From NCBI GenBank assembly GCA_964482435.1, contig CAYZXL010000046.1:1-38517 (forward strand): a stretch of DNA of 38,517 nt, in the 5' to 3' direction. The position numbers and the translations under genes are program-made. Source of the DNA: CAYZXL01 sp964482435. GTDB lineage: Bacteria; Auribacterota; JABMQX01. Below the pieces are notes generated by a model. The model was given only the letters and a program-made list of their open reading frames with translations. It was not told the DNA's origin and ran no database searches. Shown here piece after piece: positions 1 to 7,015 of the stretch. The stretch's first letter is position 1. Every line of letters starts with the position of its first letter.

Positions 1-306
1 TGTTGCGACACTCCTGCTTATCGTGACGCCTGTGCGGGCGTCGCTAACGACCTCCGCCGCTGCCGGTTCGGACGCCGTCGGGACGGCTTCCACGGCAATT
101 GTTGTTGGGACTGGCTTCTCTCCCTTTAGCTCGTCGAGCAGACGACGGAGAGATTCAATCTCCTTTTCGAGGGCGTCGTTCTTTTCCCGGAGAGCTTGAA
201 GCTCGGTCTGTCCCTCCTCCGCAGAGAATGCGGGAGGGCTGGCGAGGAAGAGGAGCGCCAGCGAGATGATGCAGAGTGTTGGCAGGGTTGTTGAGTGAAG
301 TTTCAT
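1..306 (-). CDS. Exported coiled-coil protein, partial (3' end beyond window)
   Basis: Unrecognised gene running off the left edge; 102 codons are visible. It starts with ATG at 306-304, preceded by a strong Shine-Dalgarno (AAGGAGG, 8 nt spacing) inside the end of the anti-sigma gene. The start overlaps the anti-sigma stop as ATGA, so translation is probably coupled. Residues 1 to about 29 look like a Sec signal peptide (MKLHSTT, a hydrophobic stretch, then a small-residue cleavage region near FSAEE). Residues about 32-55 are a charged heptad-like segment (LQALREKNDALEKEIESLRR) likely to form a coiled coil. An Ala/Pro/Val-rich linker follows. Function unknown. Being the third gene of a sigma/anti-sigma operon suggests an envelope role or a partner of the stress signal, but nothing in the sequence proves that. 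Confidence 0.75.
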   Translation of the reverse strand, partial: MKLHSTTLPTLCIISLALLFLASPPAFSAEEGQTELQALREKNDALEKEIESLRRLLDELKGEKPVPTTIAVEAVPTASEPAAAEVVSDARTGVTISRSVAT

Positions 307-914
307 GTTTCGTGCCTCCTTGTTAGTTTGATGGTTGATTCTGCTATTCCTCTAAGTGTGCCTGCAGGCTCGATGAACTGCTCGATGGATGCGGGGAACA
401 GAGGCTCGCGAGCGACCGCCTCGACGGCGTAAGGAAGCCCAACGGACGCGACCTCGTACCGGGCCACCACTTCCGCTAACTCCTTGAGGGTTTGAGAGGA
501 AAGGGCGAGCGTCGCGCGGTCCGGTGTCATGGGCGCCGAAAGACGGGAAACATCTGGCCCCGTGGTTTGCCTCGTTGTGAGGAGCAAGGCAGAGCCAGCC
601 ACGACTACGAAAACGAGTGCCGCAACGGAAGCCCAGAGAGGGCGACGGAGCCAGGCCTTTCTCATCGCGCCTGGCCTGAGTAGCTCGGCGAGGATCCGGG
701 CCTTGTGCATCGGGGTGCGGCGTGCGATGCCGTCAAGCTGGCGCTTTCTTTCGAGGAGCACTTCTTCGATTTTTCGCAACCCGGCGTGGATTTCCCTGCA
801 TCCCTCGCATTTGGAGAGATGGGGAGAGATGCGGCGAAGGGTTTCTTCGGAGCCACCCCTGGGCATTGTCCGGAGAAGTTTTCTGACTTCGTTGCATCGG
901 ATTTCAGCGGTCAT
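303..914 (-). CDS. Zinc-finger anti-sigma factor, membrane-anchored
   Basis: A 203-aa protein with the layout of a ZAS-type anti-sigma factor. The N-terminal cytoplasmic domain has Cys7 and the HxxxCxxC motif (His32, Cys36, Cys39) that binds zinc in this family and sequesters the partner sigma factor. A Lys/Arg-rich stretch follows, then one transmembrane helix at about residues 93-112, and a periplasmic C-terminal part of about 90 residues with no recognised domain. The start overlaps the end of the upstream sigma gene by 11 nt, the usual arrangement for a cognate pair made in stoichiometric amounts. The zinc motif and context make the role likely; the signal sensed cannot be read from the sequence. 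Confidence 0.85.
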   Translation of the reverse strand: MTAEIRCNEVRKLLRTMPRGGSEETLRRISPHLSKCEGCREIHAGLRKIEEVLLERKRQLDGIARRTPMHKARILAELLRPGAMRKAWLRRPLWASVAALVFVVVAGSALLLTTRQTTGPDVSRLSAPMTPDRATLALSSQTLKELAEVVARYEVASVGLPYAVEAVAREPLFPASIEQFIEPAGTLRGIAESTIKLTRRHET

Positions 915-1449
915 TTCTCAGTTTTCCTTTGAGAGCTTGATAAAGACGTTTTCGGGCGTTGAAGACGCGAGACTTGACGGTTCCGAGGCGACAGCTGAGT
1001 ATCTTGCCAATCTCGATGAGGGACAGGTCGTCAAAATAGTGCATGGCGATAACGGTTCTGAGTTTGAAAGGAAGCCGGTCCACAGCCTTGATGAGGAGCT
1101 GGCTGTCGTCGCGGTTCGCCACCTGGTCGGCGAGAGGAAGAATCTCGGCTCTCACGTTATTGGTCTCGCCGGGATTGTGGTCTGCGCGGGCAAACCCCAG
1201 CCGCCTCAGTAATTTCCTTCTTCGGCAATAGTCGCGATACTTGTTGAGCATGATTCCGTAAAGCCATGTGAAGGGCGAGGCCGTGCCAGCGAAACTGTCA
1301 AATTTCTTAAAAGCCACGAGAAAGGTCTCCTGGACAAGTTCCTCTGCGAGGTCTCTGTCGCCGGTGACCGACACGGCGCCGCGGAATATCCTCTGGTAGT
1401 GGGCGTCGACGACCTCGTCGAATTTGTGGTTGTGTTGCGGCCCGGGCAT
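904..1449 (-). CDS. ECF-type RNA polymerase sigma factor
   Basis: RNA polymerase sigma-70 family protein of the extracytoplasmic-function class. Region 2 is clear (RIFRGAVSVTG, then AEELVQETFLVAFKKF, then FTWLYGIMLNKYRDY). Region 4 follows with a helix-turn-helix (LRTVIAMHYFDDLSLIEIG and GTVKSRVFNARKRL). The open frame extends upstream to 1578, but the extra 43 residues are low-complexity and unlike the family. The ATG at 1449, giving 181 aa and beginning MPGPQHNHKF, matches the usual ECF length and has a GGAA-type ribosome site. It is followed by an overlapping anti-sigma gene, so it is presumably held inactive at the membrane until released. A GAACC-type element upstream suggests autoregulation. 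Confidence 0.9.
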   Translation of the reverse strand: MPGPQHNHKFDEVVDAHYQRIFRGAVSVTGDRDLAEELVQETFLVAFKKFDSFAGTASPFTWLYGIMLNKYRDYCRRRKLLRRLGFARADHNPGETNNVRAEILPLADQVANRDDSQLLIKAVDRLPFKLRTVIAMHYFDDLSLIEIGKILSCRLGTVKSRVFNARKRLYQALKGKLRNDR

Positions 1450-1486
1450 TTCGATTCGTTCCACAAGAGTTATTGGCGTGAGGGGT

Positions 1487-1497
1487 GAAAAAGGTTC
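1487..1497 (-). promoter_or_regulatory. Candidate ECF-type -35 element of the sigma operon
   Basis: On the minus strand the sequence GAACCTTTTTC lies about 38-48 nt upstream of the sigma-factor start. GAAC followed by a T-rich run is the usual form of ECF -35 elements, and many ECF factors recognise such a site in front of their own gene. The -10 element is not obvious (CAATAA is a weak candidate at suitable spacing), so this is a tentative autoregulatory promoter. Confidence 0.35.
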
Positions 1498-1616
1498 ACT
1501 TTTTGCTATGCTTTTCTTCGACCTCCTGTCAGAAAGGCTGTTACGGTTGTCAGCGATGGCAGTGAAGACCTCCCACATTCTTATACGTTGCGACTTGCGA
1601 AAGGAGCCCAGGAAGA

Positions 1617-3317
1617 ATGGGTGAGACGGCGACTATTGCCACAGTGAAGCTGCGAATCCTGAAGCATTCCGTGGAGGGGTTGAAAAAACACTCCCGGCTC
1701 AAGATTGCCGTTATCGCTGGCTTTGGAGTCGGGTACTGGTGCGGGTCCTACTTTTTGTTTCGAGGCGGCTTTGGGTTCGTGGAGAGGTTTCTGCCGGGGC
1801 TTGGCGAGCTGCTAATCAACCGGCTGTTCTACCTGTTCTTTCTGGCTACGTTCGTCATGCTGGTATTCAGCAACATGATTCTGGTCTATTCGCTGGCGTA
1901 CAAGTCGAAGGAGGTTGATTTCCTGACGGCGATGCCCCTGCGGCATGCGACAATCTTCAAGTGGAAGTTTGCAGAGACGCTGTTTTTCAGCTCATGGGCT
2001 TCGGTGTTTTTAGCAGGGCCCCTGATTCTGGCCTACGGAATGGACCGGTCGGCGCCGATAGGTTACTACCTTTCCGTGCCAGCGTTTCTTTTTCCTTTTC
2101 TGTTGGTCGCGGGGGGCCTTGGCGGGTCGGCGATGGTGGTTCTGGTGAGGTTTTTTCCGAGGAGAAAACTTTTAGCAGCGGTCGTGCTCACGGTGATTGC
2201 TGCTGCGGCTCTTTTCGTTCTTCGTAAGCCAGCTGCGTCGTCCGGGGGCGACATTCTGGAATCGCCGCTGCCGGTTCTCGACGAAATGATGCGCTTTGCA
2301 AGGGTTTCGAGGAGCGAACTTCTGCCGAGCACGTGGCTGGTCAAGGGAATGCTCCTTGAGGCGAAAGGGTATCCGGAAGTAACGCCCTGGCCGCACGACA
2401 AACTCCTCGGACTGGGGATGCTCTGGGCGAATGGCCTGATGGCGGTTCTGGTTTGCTTTTTCATCGCGAAGAGGATGTTCTACTCGGGCTGGTCGAGAAG
2501 CAAAAGTGCCGCAGGCATGAAGAGTCTTCGTTACGGCGGCGATGTGATCGGGAGGCTGAGCGTCTTATGGCGATTTCTCGGCCCCTCCACGCGGGCGATG
2601 GTCACAAAGGACCTGAAGATTTTCTGGCGAGACCCGGCTCAATGGAGCCAGTTCGTGATTTTCTTCGGTCTTCTTGGGGTTTACATTTTCAACCTGAGGA
2701 ACATGTCGTACCACACCTTTCCGGCATTTTTTAAGAACACCATATCGTTCATGAATCTGGCGGCGACGGCGCTGACGCTTGGGACTCTGACCACACGGTT
2801 CGTGTTTCCGCAGATGAGCCTCGAGGGAAGTAGATTCTGGGTTGTGGGGTTGGCGCCGGTGTCGGTGAAAAGAATTTTGCTCGAGAAATTCTTGCTGTGC
2901 TTCGTTTGCTCGACGCTGATTGCGGGAGGACTCACGCTCTTGTCGGGACTCATGCTCGGTCTGGATTCGGCGACAGTCGCGATTTCTTCCGGGGCTATGT
3001 TGCTGATGTGCTTCGGGCTGTCGGGCTTGAGCGTCGGGCTTGGGGCGCTCTTTCCGAACTTCACGAGCGACAATCCCGCGAGGATTGTGTCCGGGTTTGG
3101 CGGGACGCTGGCGCTGGTGCTGAGCCTTGCGTATATCACGATTGTGCTGGCTGGCGAAGTGGTCATAAGCCACCTCAACCTCACGGGGCAACTGAAAACC
3201 CCGTCGCTGCTCCTGGCGTCGGCCAGCCTGGGGGCCGGGATTGTCGGCTTGAGCATTCTGGCGGGGACGCTGCCTATGGCGCTCGGCGCCAGGCACCTCA
3301 GAAAAGCAGAGTTCTGA
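1617..3317 (+). CDS. ABC-exporter-type multispanning membrane protein
   Basis: A 566-aa polytopic membrane protein with roughly a dozen hydrophobic segments (for example about 33-50, 66-90, 118-140, 150-175 and 180-200, then several from 345 to the C-terminus). The segments about YKSKEVDFLTAMPLRHATIF and KWKFAETLFFSSWASVFLAG resemble the putative ABC exporter / ABC-2 permease family, in which the motif contacts an ATPase partner. A cytoplasmic loop at about 290-340 separates two membrane halves. No ATP-binding subunit lies next to it, so it either works with a distant ATPase or has another role. Start: ATG 1617, with AAGGAG and AGGAAG upstream. It is divergent from the ECF sigma operon. Substrate unknown. 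Confidence 0.7.
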   Translation: MGETATIATVKLRILKHSVEGLKKHSRLKIAVIAGFGVGYWCGSYFLFRGGFGFVERFLPGLGELLINRLFYLFFLATFVMLVFSNMILVYSLAYKSKEVDFLTAMPLRHATIFKWKFAETLFFSSWASVFLAGPLILAYGMDRSAPIGYYLSVPAFLFPFLLVAGGLGGSAMVVLVRFFPRRKLLAAVVLTVIAAAALFVLRKPAASSGGDILESPLPVLDEMMRFARVSRSELLPSTWLVKGMLLEAKGYPEVTPWPHDKLLGLGMLWANGLMAVLVCFFIAKRMFYSGWSRSKSAAGMKSLRYGGDVIGRLSVLWRFLGPSTRAMVTKDLKIFWRDPAQWSQFVIFFGLLGVYIFNLRNMSYHTFPAFFKNTISFMNLAATALTLGTLTTRFVFPQMSLEGSRFWVVGLAPVSVKRILLEKFLLCFVCSTLIAGGLTLLSGLMLGLDSATVAISSGAMLLMCFGLSGLSVGLGALFPNFTSDNPARIVSGFGGTLALVLSLAYITIVLAGEVVISHLNLTGQLKTPSLLLASASLGAGIVGLSILAGTLPMALGARHLRKAEF

Positions 3318-3456
3318 CACGGAGAGGCTTTTGCTCTCTTCTCCACTTGAGTTCCCATGCGAGGCGGACAGCCCGCCCTTCCCCCCGACAGCGAAGGACG
3401 CGTTTTGGGCGAACGTGTGCTTCAATGGTGCGGGTACGTTTGGGTACTGGACTTTG

Positions 3457-3600
3457 GGCGCCGCCCCAGAGGGGGCGCCGGCCAGTTGGCTGTAACGCCG
3501 CCGTCCCGGCGGGAGTCCTGAGGGTGTCCCGCCCTCAGGGCGAGGGCAAGATGCCCCCGGGCCAGCCGGCAAGATGCCGGCGGTACACAGCCCGACTGTG
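3457..3600. repeat. Cluster of six GC-rich stem-loops
   Basis: Successive perfect or near-perfect hairpins fill this stretch of the 500-bp gap between the exporter gene and cbiM. They are GGCGCC/GGCGCC (3457-3479), CCGCCG-TCC-CGGCGG (3498-3512), CCTGAGGG/CCCTCAGG (3517-3539), GGGC-AAGAT-GCCC (3544-3556), GCCGGC-AAGAT-GCCGGC (3565-3581) and CACAG/CTGTG (3586-3600). Two have the same AAGAT loop. No convincing coding frame is present. They could be a transcription end region for the upstream gene or a dispersed repeat family; there is no U-tract. Confidence 0.6.
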
Positions 3601-3690
3601 ACACGCCCCAGCTTGGCCCCTTTCGTTCAGGGAGCGCCGTCAGCCGCACGTCCCACCGAGGCGTAGCTGCACTCTGCCGCAAAAAAGTCG

Positions 3691-3719
3691 TTGACAACTG
3701 TCCTTGCTGGTCGTATTAG
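3691..3719 (+). promoter_or_regulatory. Sigma-70 promoter of the cbiMNQO operon
   Basis: TTGACA (3691-3696), a 17-nt spacer and TATTAG (3714-3719) give a consensus -35 and a reasonable -10. The expected start near 3726 leaves an untranslated leader of about 95 nt before cbiM. Confidence 0.65.
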
Positions 3720-3745
3720 TAGCACGAGTTTTCGATTTGTAATAC
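3713..3745. promoter_or_regulatory. Operator-like inverted repeat over the cbi promoter
   Basis: Perfect half-sites GTATTA (3713-3718) and TAATAC (3740-3745), 21 nt apart, flank and overlap the -10 element and start site. A widely spaced dyad of this kind recalls NikR-type nickel repressor operators (GTATGA-N16-TCATAC in enterobacteria), although the sequence and spacing differ. The position suits repression. The regulator is unknown. Confidence 0.4.
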
Positions 3746-3819
3746 GGGAAGCCCCTTTCAGGCGCTACTCGGCGCGGCGCCATTCGTGGGTCGCATAACA
3801 TCTTCGGAAAGGTCCCTTA

Positions 3820-4482
3820 ATGCACATACCGCATGGTCTCCTGACAGCAGAAGTCGCCATCGGCGGCTACGTGGCAGCGGTGGCGACGTGCGCCCTGGCG
3901 GTTCGCCGGACAAATCACGCAATGAGCGAGAATCAGATTCCTCTTTTAGGCGTGATGGGGGCGTTTGTCTTTGCGGCCCAGATGCTGAACTTCAGCATTC
4001 CGGGTGGGACGAGCGGCCATTTCCTCGGGGCGCTCTTGCTTGCGGTTTTGCTCGGGCCGCTGACCGGGTGCCTGGTGATGGCGGTGGTTTTGACCATCCA
4101 ATGCCTCGCCTTCGCCGACGGCGGGCTTGATGCCCTCGGAGCGAACATTCTGAACATGGGTGTCGTCGCGAGCGTCGGCTGTTATTACGTGTTCCTGCTT
4201 CTGAAAAAGGTCATGCCGCGGACGAGAGCCGGGTTAACAGCGAGCCTGGCTGTCGCCGCATGGCTTTCGATTGTTATTCCGGCGGCAATGTGTGCGGTGG
4301 AATTATGGCTGTCGGGGTTTGCGCTGGGTGTAGTTCTCCCTGCGATGGTGGGGATTCATGCCCTGATTGGTTTAGGAGAGGCGGCGATAACGGTGGCTGT
4401 CATCTCGGTTCTGGCGGAGGCACGACCTGATTTGGTGCCGTGGCTGCCGTCTTCGCGGAAAGCGGCGGCGTCGGCGGAGTGA
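3820..4482 (+). CDS. cbiM: Cobalt/nickel ECF transporter substrate-binding subunit CbiM
   Basis: A 220-aa integral membrane S-component of the energy-coupling-factor importer for Co2+ (or Ni2+). The family places the metal in a site made by the extreme N-terminus, and the sequence starts with the diagnostic MHIPHG (Met1, His2). A further conserved His lies in GTSGHFLG at about residue 67. Six or seven hydrophobic helices follow, and the length is normal. Start: ATG 3820 is fixed by the conserved N-terminus, with AAAGG 8 nt upstream. First gene of cbiM-cbiN-cbiQ-(cbiO). CobO, later in the window, supports cobalt for B12 as the use, but CbiM and NikM cannot be told apart reliably by eye. Confidence 0.92.
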   Translation: MHIPHGLLTAEVAIGGYVAAVATCALAVRRTNHAMSENQIPLLGVMGAFVFAAQMLNFSIPGGTSGHFLGALLLAVLLGPLTGCLVMAVVLTIQCLAFADGGLDALGANILNMGVVASVGCYYVFLLLKKVMPRTRAGLTASLAVAAWLSIVIPAAMCAVELWLSGFALGVVLPAMVGIHALIGLGEAAITVAVISVLAEARPDLVPWLPSSRKAAASAE

Positions 4483-4492
4483 GGTTCGGTAT

Positions 4493-4819
4493 ATGAAGCG
4501 AAACACGAAGTTTATCATTGCGGGTCTGTCCGTTTCGCTCATCATAGCGTTTTTTCTTTCGCCGCTGGCTTCGACTCTCCCCGACGGGCTGGAGAAAGTC
4601 CTTGAACACTTTGGCTCTGCGCGCCAGGGAAGAGAAGCAGAGCCGCCAGCTTTCACTCCTTTTGCAGAATACGTGTTTCCGGGCATTAAGAGCGAGCGTC
4701 TCTCGACGGGATTTGCGGGGGCGATTGGAACGGCACTGGTTTTTGGCGTGGCGATTCTTCTGGGCAGGGTCCTCGTCAGGAAAAAATCATCCGGGGCGAC
4801 GGCGAGGAAGCACAATTGA
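4493..4819 (+). CDS. cbiN: PDGLE-domain component of cobalt/nickel transporter (CbiN/NikN-like)
   Basis: A 108-aa small membrane protein with two transmembrane helices (about 7-25 and about 74-92) around a short extracytoplasmic loop. The loop carries the diagnostic PDGLE sequence (residues about 30-34) and later PFAEYVFPGI. This domain accompanies CbiM/NikM and is needed for metal loading. It starts 10 nt after cbiM ends, and its stop overlaps the TTG start of cbiQ (TTGA), so the three genes are one translationally coupled unit. Confidence 0.85.
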   Translation: MKRNTKFIIAGLSVSLIIAFFLSPLASTLPDGLEKVLEHFGSARQGREAEPPAFTPFAEYVFPGIKSERLSTGFAGAIGTALVFGVAILLGRVLVRKKSSGATARKHN

Positions 4820-5568
4820 AACACGGCTTTCTCGACAAATACTCCGACCTCCATAGCCCGCTTCATTCGCTTTCCGCGACGGCCAAAGCAATTGTCTTTC
4901 TTGGTCTGGTTGTTTCTTGCGTAACGACGCCCGCGACCAACTCCGCGTCTTTCGGGTGTTATTTCGCTTTTCTCGTCGTGTGCCTTGTCGTATCGCGTGT
5001 TCCAGCGATGCATGTTTTGAGGCGGTCGTTGGTGGTTCTCCCCTTTCTGGCGATGGCGGCGATTTCCATTCCTTTCATGGCAAAGGCAGGAGCGGCGGGC
5101 AACACAGGCGCTGCCTCGCATCCGGGGCTTCTCATGTTCAAGGGAGTGGCATTGAAGTCTTATATCGGCATAGTGTCTCTGGTCATCCTATCGGCGATAA
5201 CACCCTTTCCGGAGCTTCTTGGTGGGCTTCGGAAGCTGGGCGCACCGAAGATTTTTCTGTCGCTGATGAGCTTTACGTACAGGTATTTGTTTTTGCTTGT
5301 GGAGGAGTTTGAACGGATGGTCCGCGCCAGGGATGCTCGATGCTACGGCGGGAAATGGTTGTGGCAGACAAAGGTCGTTGGGCGGATGATTGGAACGTAT
5401 TTCGTGAGAAGCTACGAGCGGGCGGAACGGGTGCATCAGGCGATGGCATCCAGAGGGTTCGACGGGGGAGCGACTGCGCGACCAACGCAGCCGATGCGGG
5501 GAAAAGATTACGCCTTTGTTCTGTTGTCGCTGGCGGTGTTGCTCTGTGCGAGGATTGTTCTGCACTGA
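4816..5568 (+). CDS. cbiQ: ECF transporter transmembrane subunit CbiQ
   Basis: A 250-aa T-component of the cobalt importer, coupling ATP hydrolysis by CbiO to the CbiM substrate unit. About five hydrophobic helices are visible. The C-terminal half has the family's two short Ala-Arg-Gly coupling motifs: MVRARDARCYGG near residue 168 and HQAMASRGFDGG near residue 207, both forms of the A-R-G signature that docks on the ATPase. The start is TTG at 4816, overlapping the cbiN stop by 4 nt. An in-frame start is required here and no ATG is closer. Length normal. Confidence 0.9.
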   Translation: MKHGFLDKYSDLHSPLHSLSATAKAIVFLGLVVSCVTTPATNSASFGCYFAFLVVCLVVSRVPAMHVLRRSLVVLPFLAMAAISIPFMAKAGAAGNTGAASHPGLLMFKGVALKSYIGIVSLVILSAITPFPELLGGLRKLGAPKIFLSLMSFTYRYLFLLVEEFERMVRARDARCYGGKWLWQTKVVGRMIGTYFVRSYERAERVHQAMASRGFDGGATARPTQPMRGKDYAFVLLSLAVLLCARIVLH

Positions 5569-5597
5569 AAATGGCCTCTACGCGGCGAGTTGGGAGG

Positions 5598-5683
5598 TCT
5601 CTCGCAAAGCCGCAAAGGTGCAAAGACGCAAGGAAGCGACGCCCTGTGAACTCTTCGCGTCCTTAGCGTCTTGGCGAGAGAGA
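5598..5683. repeat. Dispersed intergenic inverted repeat, copy 1
   Basis: Left arm TCTCTCGCAAAG and right arm CTTGGCGAGAGA differ at one position of twelve as inverted repeats. Inner parts GACGCAAGGA and TCCTTAGCGTC also nearly pair, giving a long imperfect hairpin with internal CGCAAAG units. Related copies are at 6841-6914 and 13639-13680. It sits in the 283-bp gap between cbiQ and cbiO. The rest of that gap shows nothing recognisable. Confidence 0.7.
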
Positions 5684-5851
5684 ATAGAATCCGACTGGCT
5701 CAAAAATCGGGGCTACTGAGAGCGGATTTTCATAGTCTCCGGGTGTGCGCATCTCATGAGGCACTGGCCTACGAATCGGTATGGTGACCGGGATTTGAGA
5801 CACGAAGGTGCGACGCGCCAACTCATTCCAGGCTGAGGTTTCCCAAAGGTC

Positions 5852-6556
5852 GTGAAAAAGATAGTCGAAATCGAATCGCTTAATTTCTCCTACCCGGACG
5901 GGACAGTCGCCCTCAAGGGGATAACCCTCGATGTCTTCGAGGGAGACACGGTCGCCCTCATCGGACCGAATGGAGCGGGTAAGTCAACCTTTCTCCTGCA
6001 TCTGAACGGGATTTTTCGGGGCGATGGGAGCGTGAAGATTGACGGCCTCCCAATGGAAAAGGGAAACCTCAGATCCATCCGGCAGAAGGTTGGGCTTGTC
6101 TTCCAGAATCCGGACGACCAGCTCTTTTGCCCGACGGTTTTCGAGGACGTGGCGTTCGGTCCGCAGAACTTAGGGCTTCCGGCGGAGGAGGTTCAGCGAC
6201 GCGTCGAGGAAAGCCTTTCTGCCGTCGGGATGCTCGGAGCCGCGAAGAAGTCTCCTTTCCGGCTGAGCTTCGGAGAGAAGAAGAAGGTGGCGATAGCGAC
6301 GGTTCTTGCGCTGCGGCCAGCGGTTCTTGTGATTGACGAGCCGACTGCCAATCTCGACCCGCGGGGAAGGAAGGGAATCATTGCGCTATTGCGAAAGCTC
6401 GGCGGAACTCAGGTCATTGCGACACACGACCTTTCTCTGGCAGGCGAACTGTGCGGCCGCACAATTCTGCTCGACGGCGGTGAGAAGGTTGCCGACGGGC
6501 CGAGCGCCACAATCCTGGAAGATGGGGCGCTTCTCGAGGCCCACGGGCTCCTGTAG
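5852..6556 (+). CDS. cbiO: ECF transporter ATP-binding subunit CbiO
   Basis: A 234-aa ABC ATPase that powers the cobalt/nickel ECF importer. Walker A is GPNGAGKST (38-46), the Q-loop FQNPDDQLF (84-92, the NPDDQ form typical of ECF ATPases), the signature LSFGEKK (138-144), Walker B VLVIDEP (158-164) and the switch His lies in ATHDLS. The signature has Phe-Gly-Glu instead of the common Gly-Gly-Gln. It begins with GTG at 5852, just before the conserved KKIVEIESLNFSYPDG. It is the last gene of the importer cluster but is separated from cbiQ by 283 bp containing a dispersed repeat. A terminator follows at 6606. Confidence 0.92.
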   Translation: MKKIVEIESLNFSYPDGTVALKGITLDVFEGDTVALIGPNGAGKSTFLLHLNGIFRGDGSVKIDGLPMEKGNLRSIRQKVGLVFQNPDDQLFCPTVFEDVAFGPQNLGLPAEEVQRRVEESLSAVGMLGAAKKSPFRLSFGEKKKVAIATVLALRPAVLVIDEPTANLDPRGRKGIIALLRKLGGTQVIATHDLSLAGELCGRTILLDGGEKVADGPSATILEDGALLEAHGLL

Positions 6557-6605
6557 ATTCGGCGAGGGGAGAACGACAAGAAGAAATGGCGATGTGGATT
6601 TGGTC

Positions 6606-6632
6606 CATTCTCTTCGGGGGATGAGTTTTTTT
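6606..6632 (+). terminator. Intrinsic terminator after cbiO
   Basis: Hairpin CATTCTC-TTCG-GGGGATG (stem with two G-U pairs, closed by a stable UUCG loop) followed by AG and seven T. It lies 50 nt after the cbiO stop. Confidence 0.65.
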
Positions 6633-6840
6633 CTTGATTTTTCTCTCCGGGACGTTTACAGTATCGTACACTTCGAACAGAGGGTGTTGTTTTGCGCGAA
6701 CGTTCCGCCGGGCTTCGGGCGCGGTTCCCAAAAAAGACTTCTAAGCATATGTTTTAGCAAGTACGATCACGTATTCGGGACCCGGTGCTTCTTTTGAGCA
6801 CCATCAATCCCGCCCCGCGTTCCGCGGGGGACAAAGCAAG

Positions 6841-6914
6841 TCTCTCGCAAAGCCGCAAAGACGCGAGGGCTCGCTCAGAATGAGACACACAAGGTGCTTG
6901 GCGTCTTGGCGAGA
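6841..6914. repeat. Dispersed intergenic inverted repeat, copy 2
   Basis: Starts with the same 20 nt as copy 1 (TCTCTCGCAAAGCCGCAAAG) and ends with GCGTCTTGGCGAGA, its inverted arm. It lies in the 459-bp gap between cbiO and enolase. The gap also holds the terminator, two short perfect hairpins (GGTGCT/AGCACC near 6785 and CCCCGCG-TTC-CGCGGGG near 6813) and the enolase promoter. No gene is apparent. Confidence 0.7.
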
Positions 6915-6966
6915 AAAAACTGAGGATGCTCTCCAACCCCGCCGAAGGCGGGACAGAATTTATGAA

Positions 6967-6996
6967 TTGGAGCACTAAGTGAGTGGATGGTACAAT
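6967..6996 (+). promoter_or_regulatory. Probable promoter of the enolase operon
   Basis: TTGGAG (6967-6972), 18-nt spacer, TACAAT (6991-6996). The start near 7003 would leave a very short leader holding the ribosome site AAGGAGA just before ATG 7016. Confidence 0.5.
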
Positions 6997-7015
6997 CGCA
7001 ACTTGAAGGAGAGAG

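Noticed and set aside
3318..3819. Cobalamin riboswitch upstream of cbiM
   Set aside because: The conserved pieces (GGTG-AA-CC, GCC-ACTG and the B12 box) could not be found. ACTGTGAC near 3595 is isolated and explained by a small hairpin.
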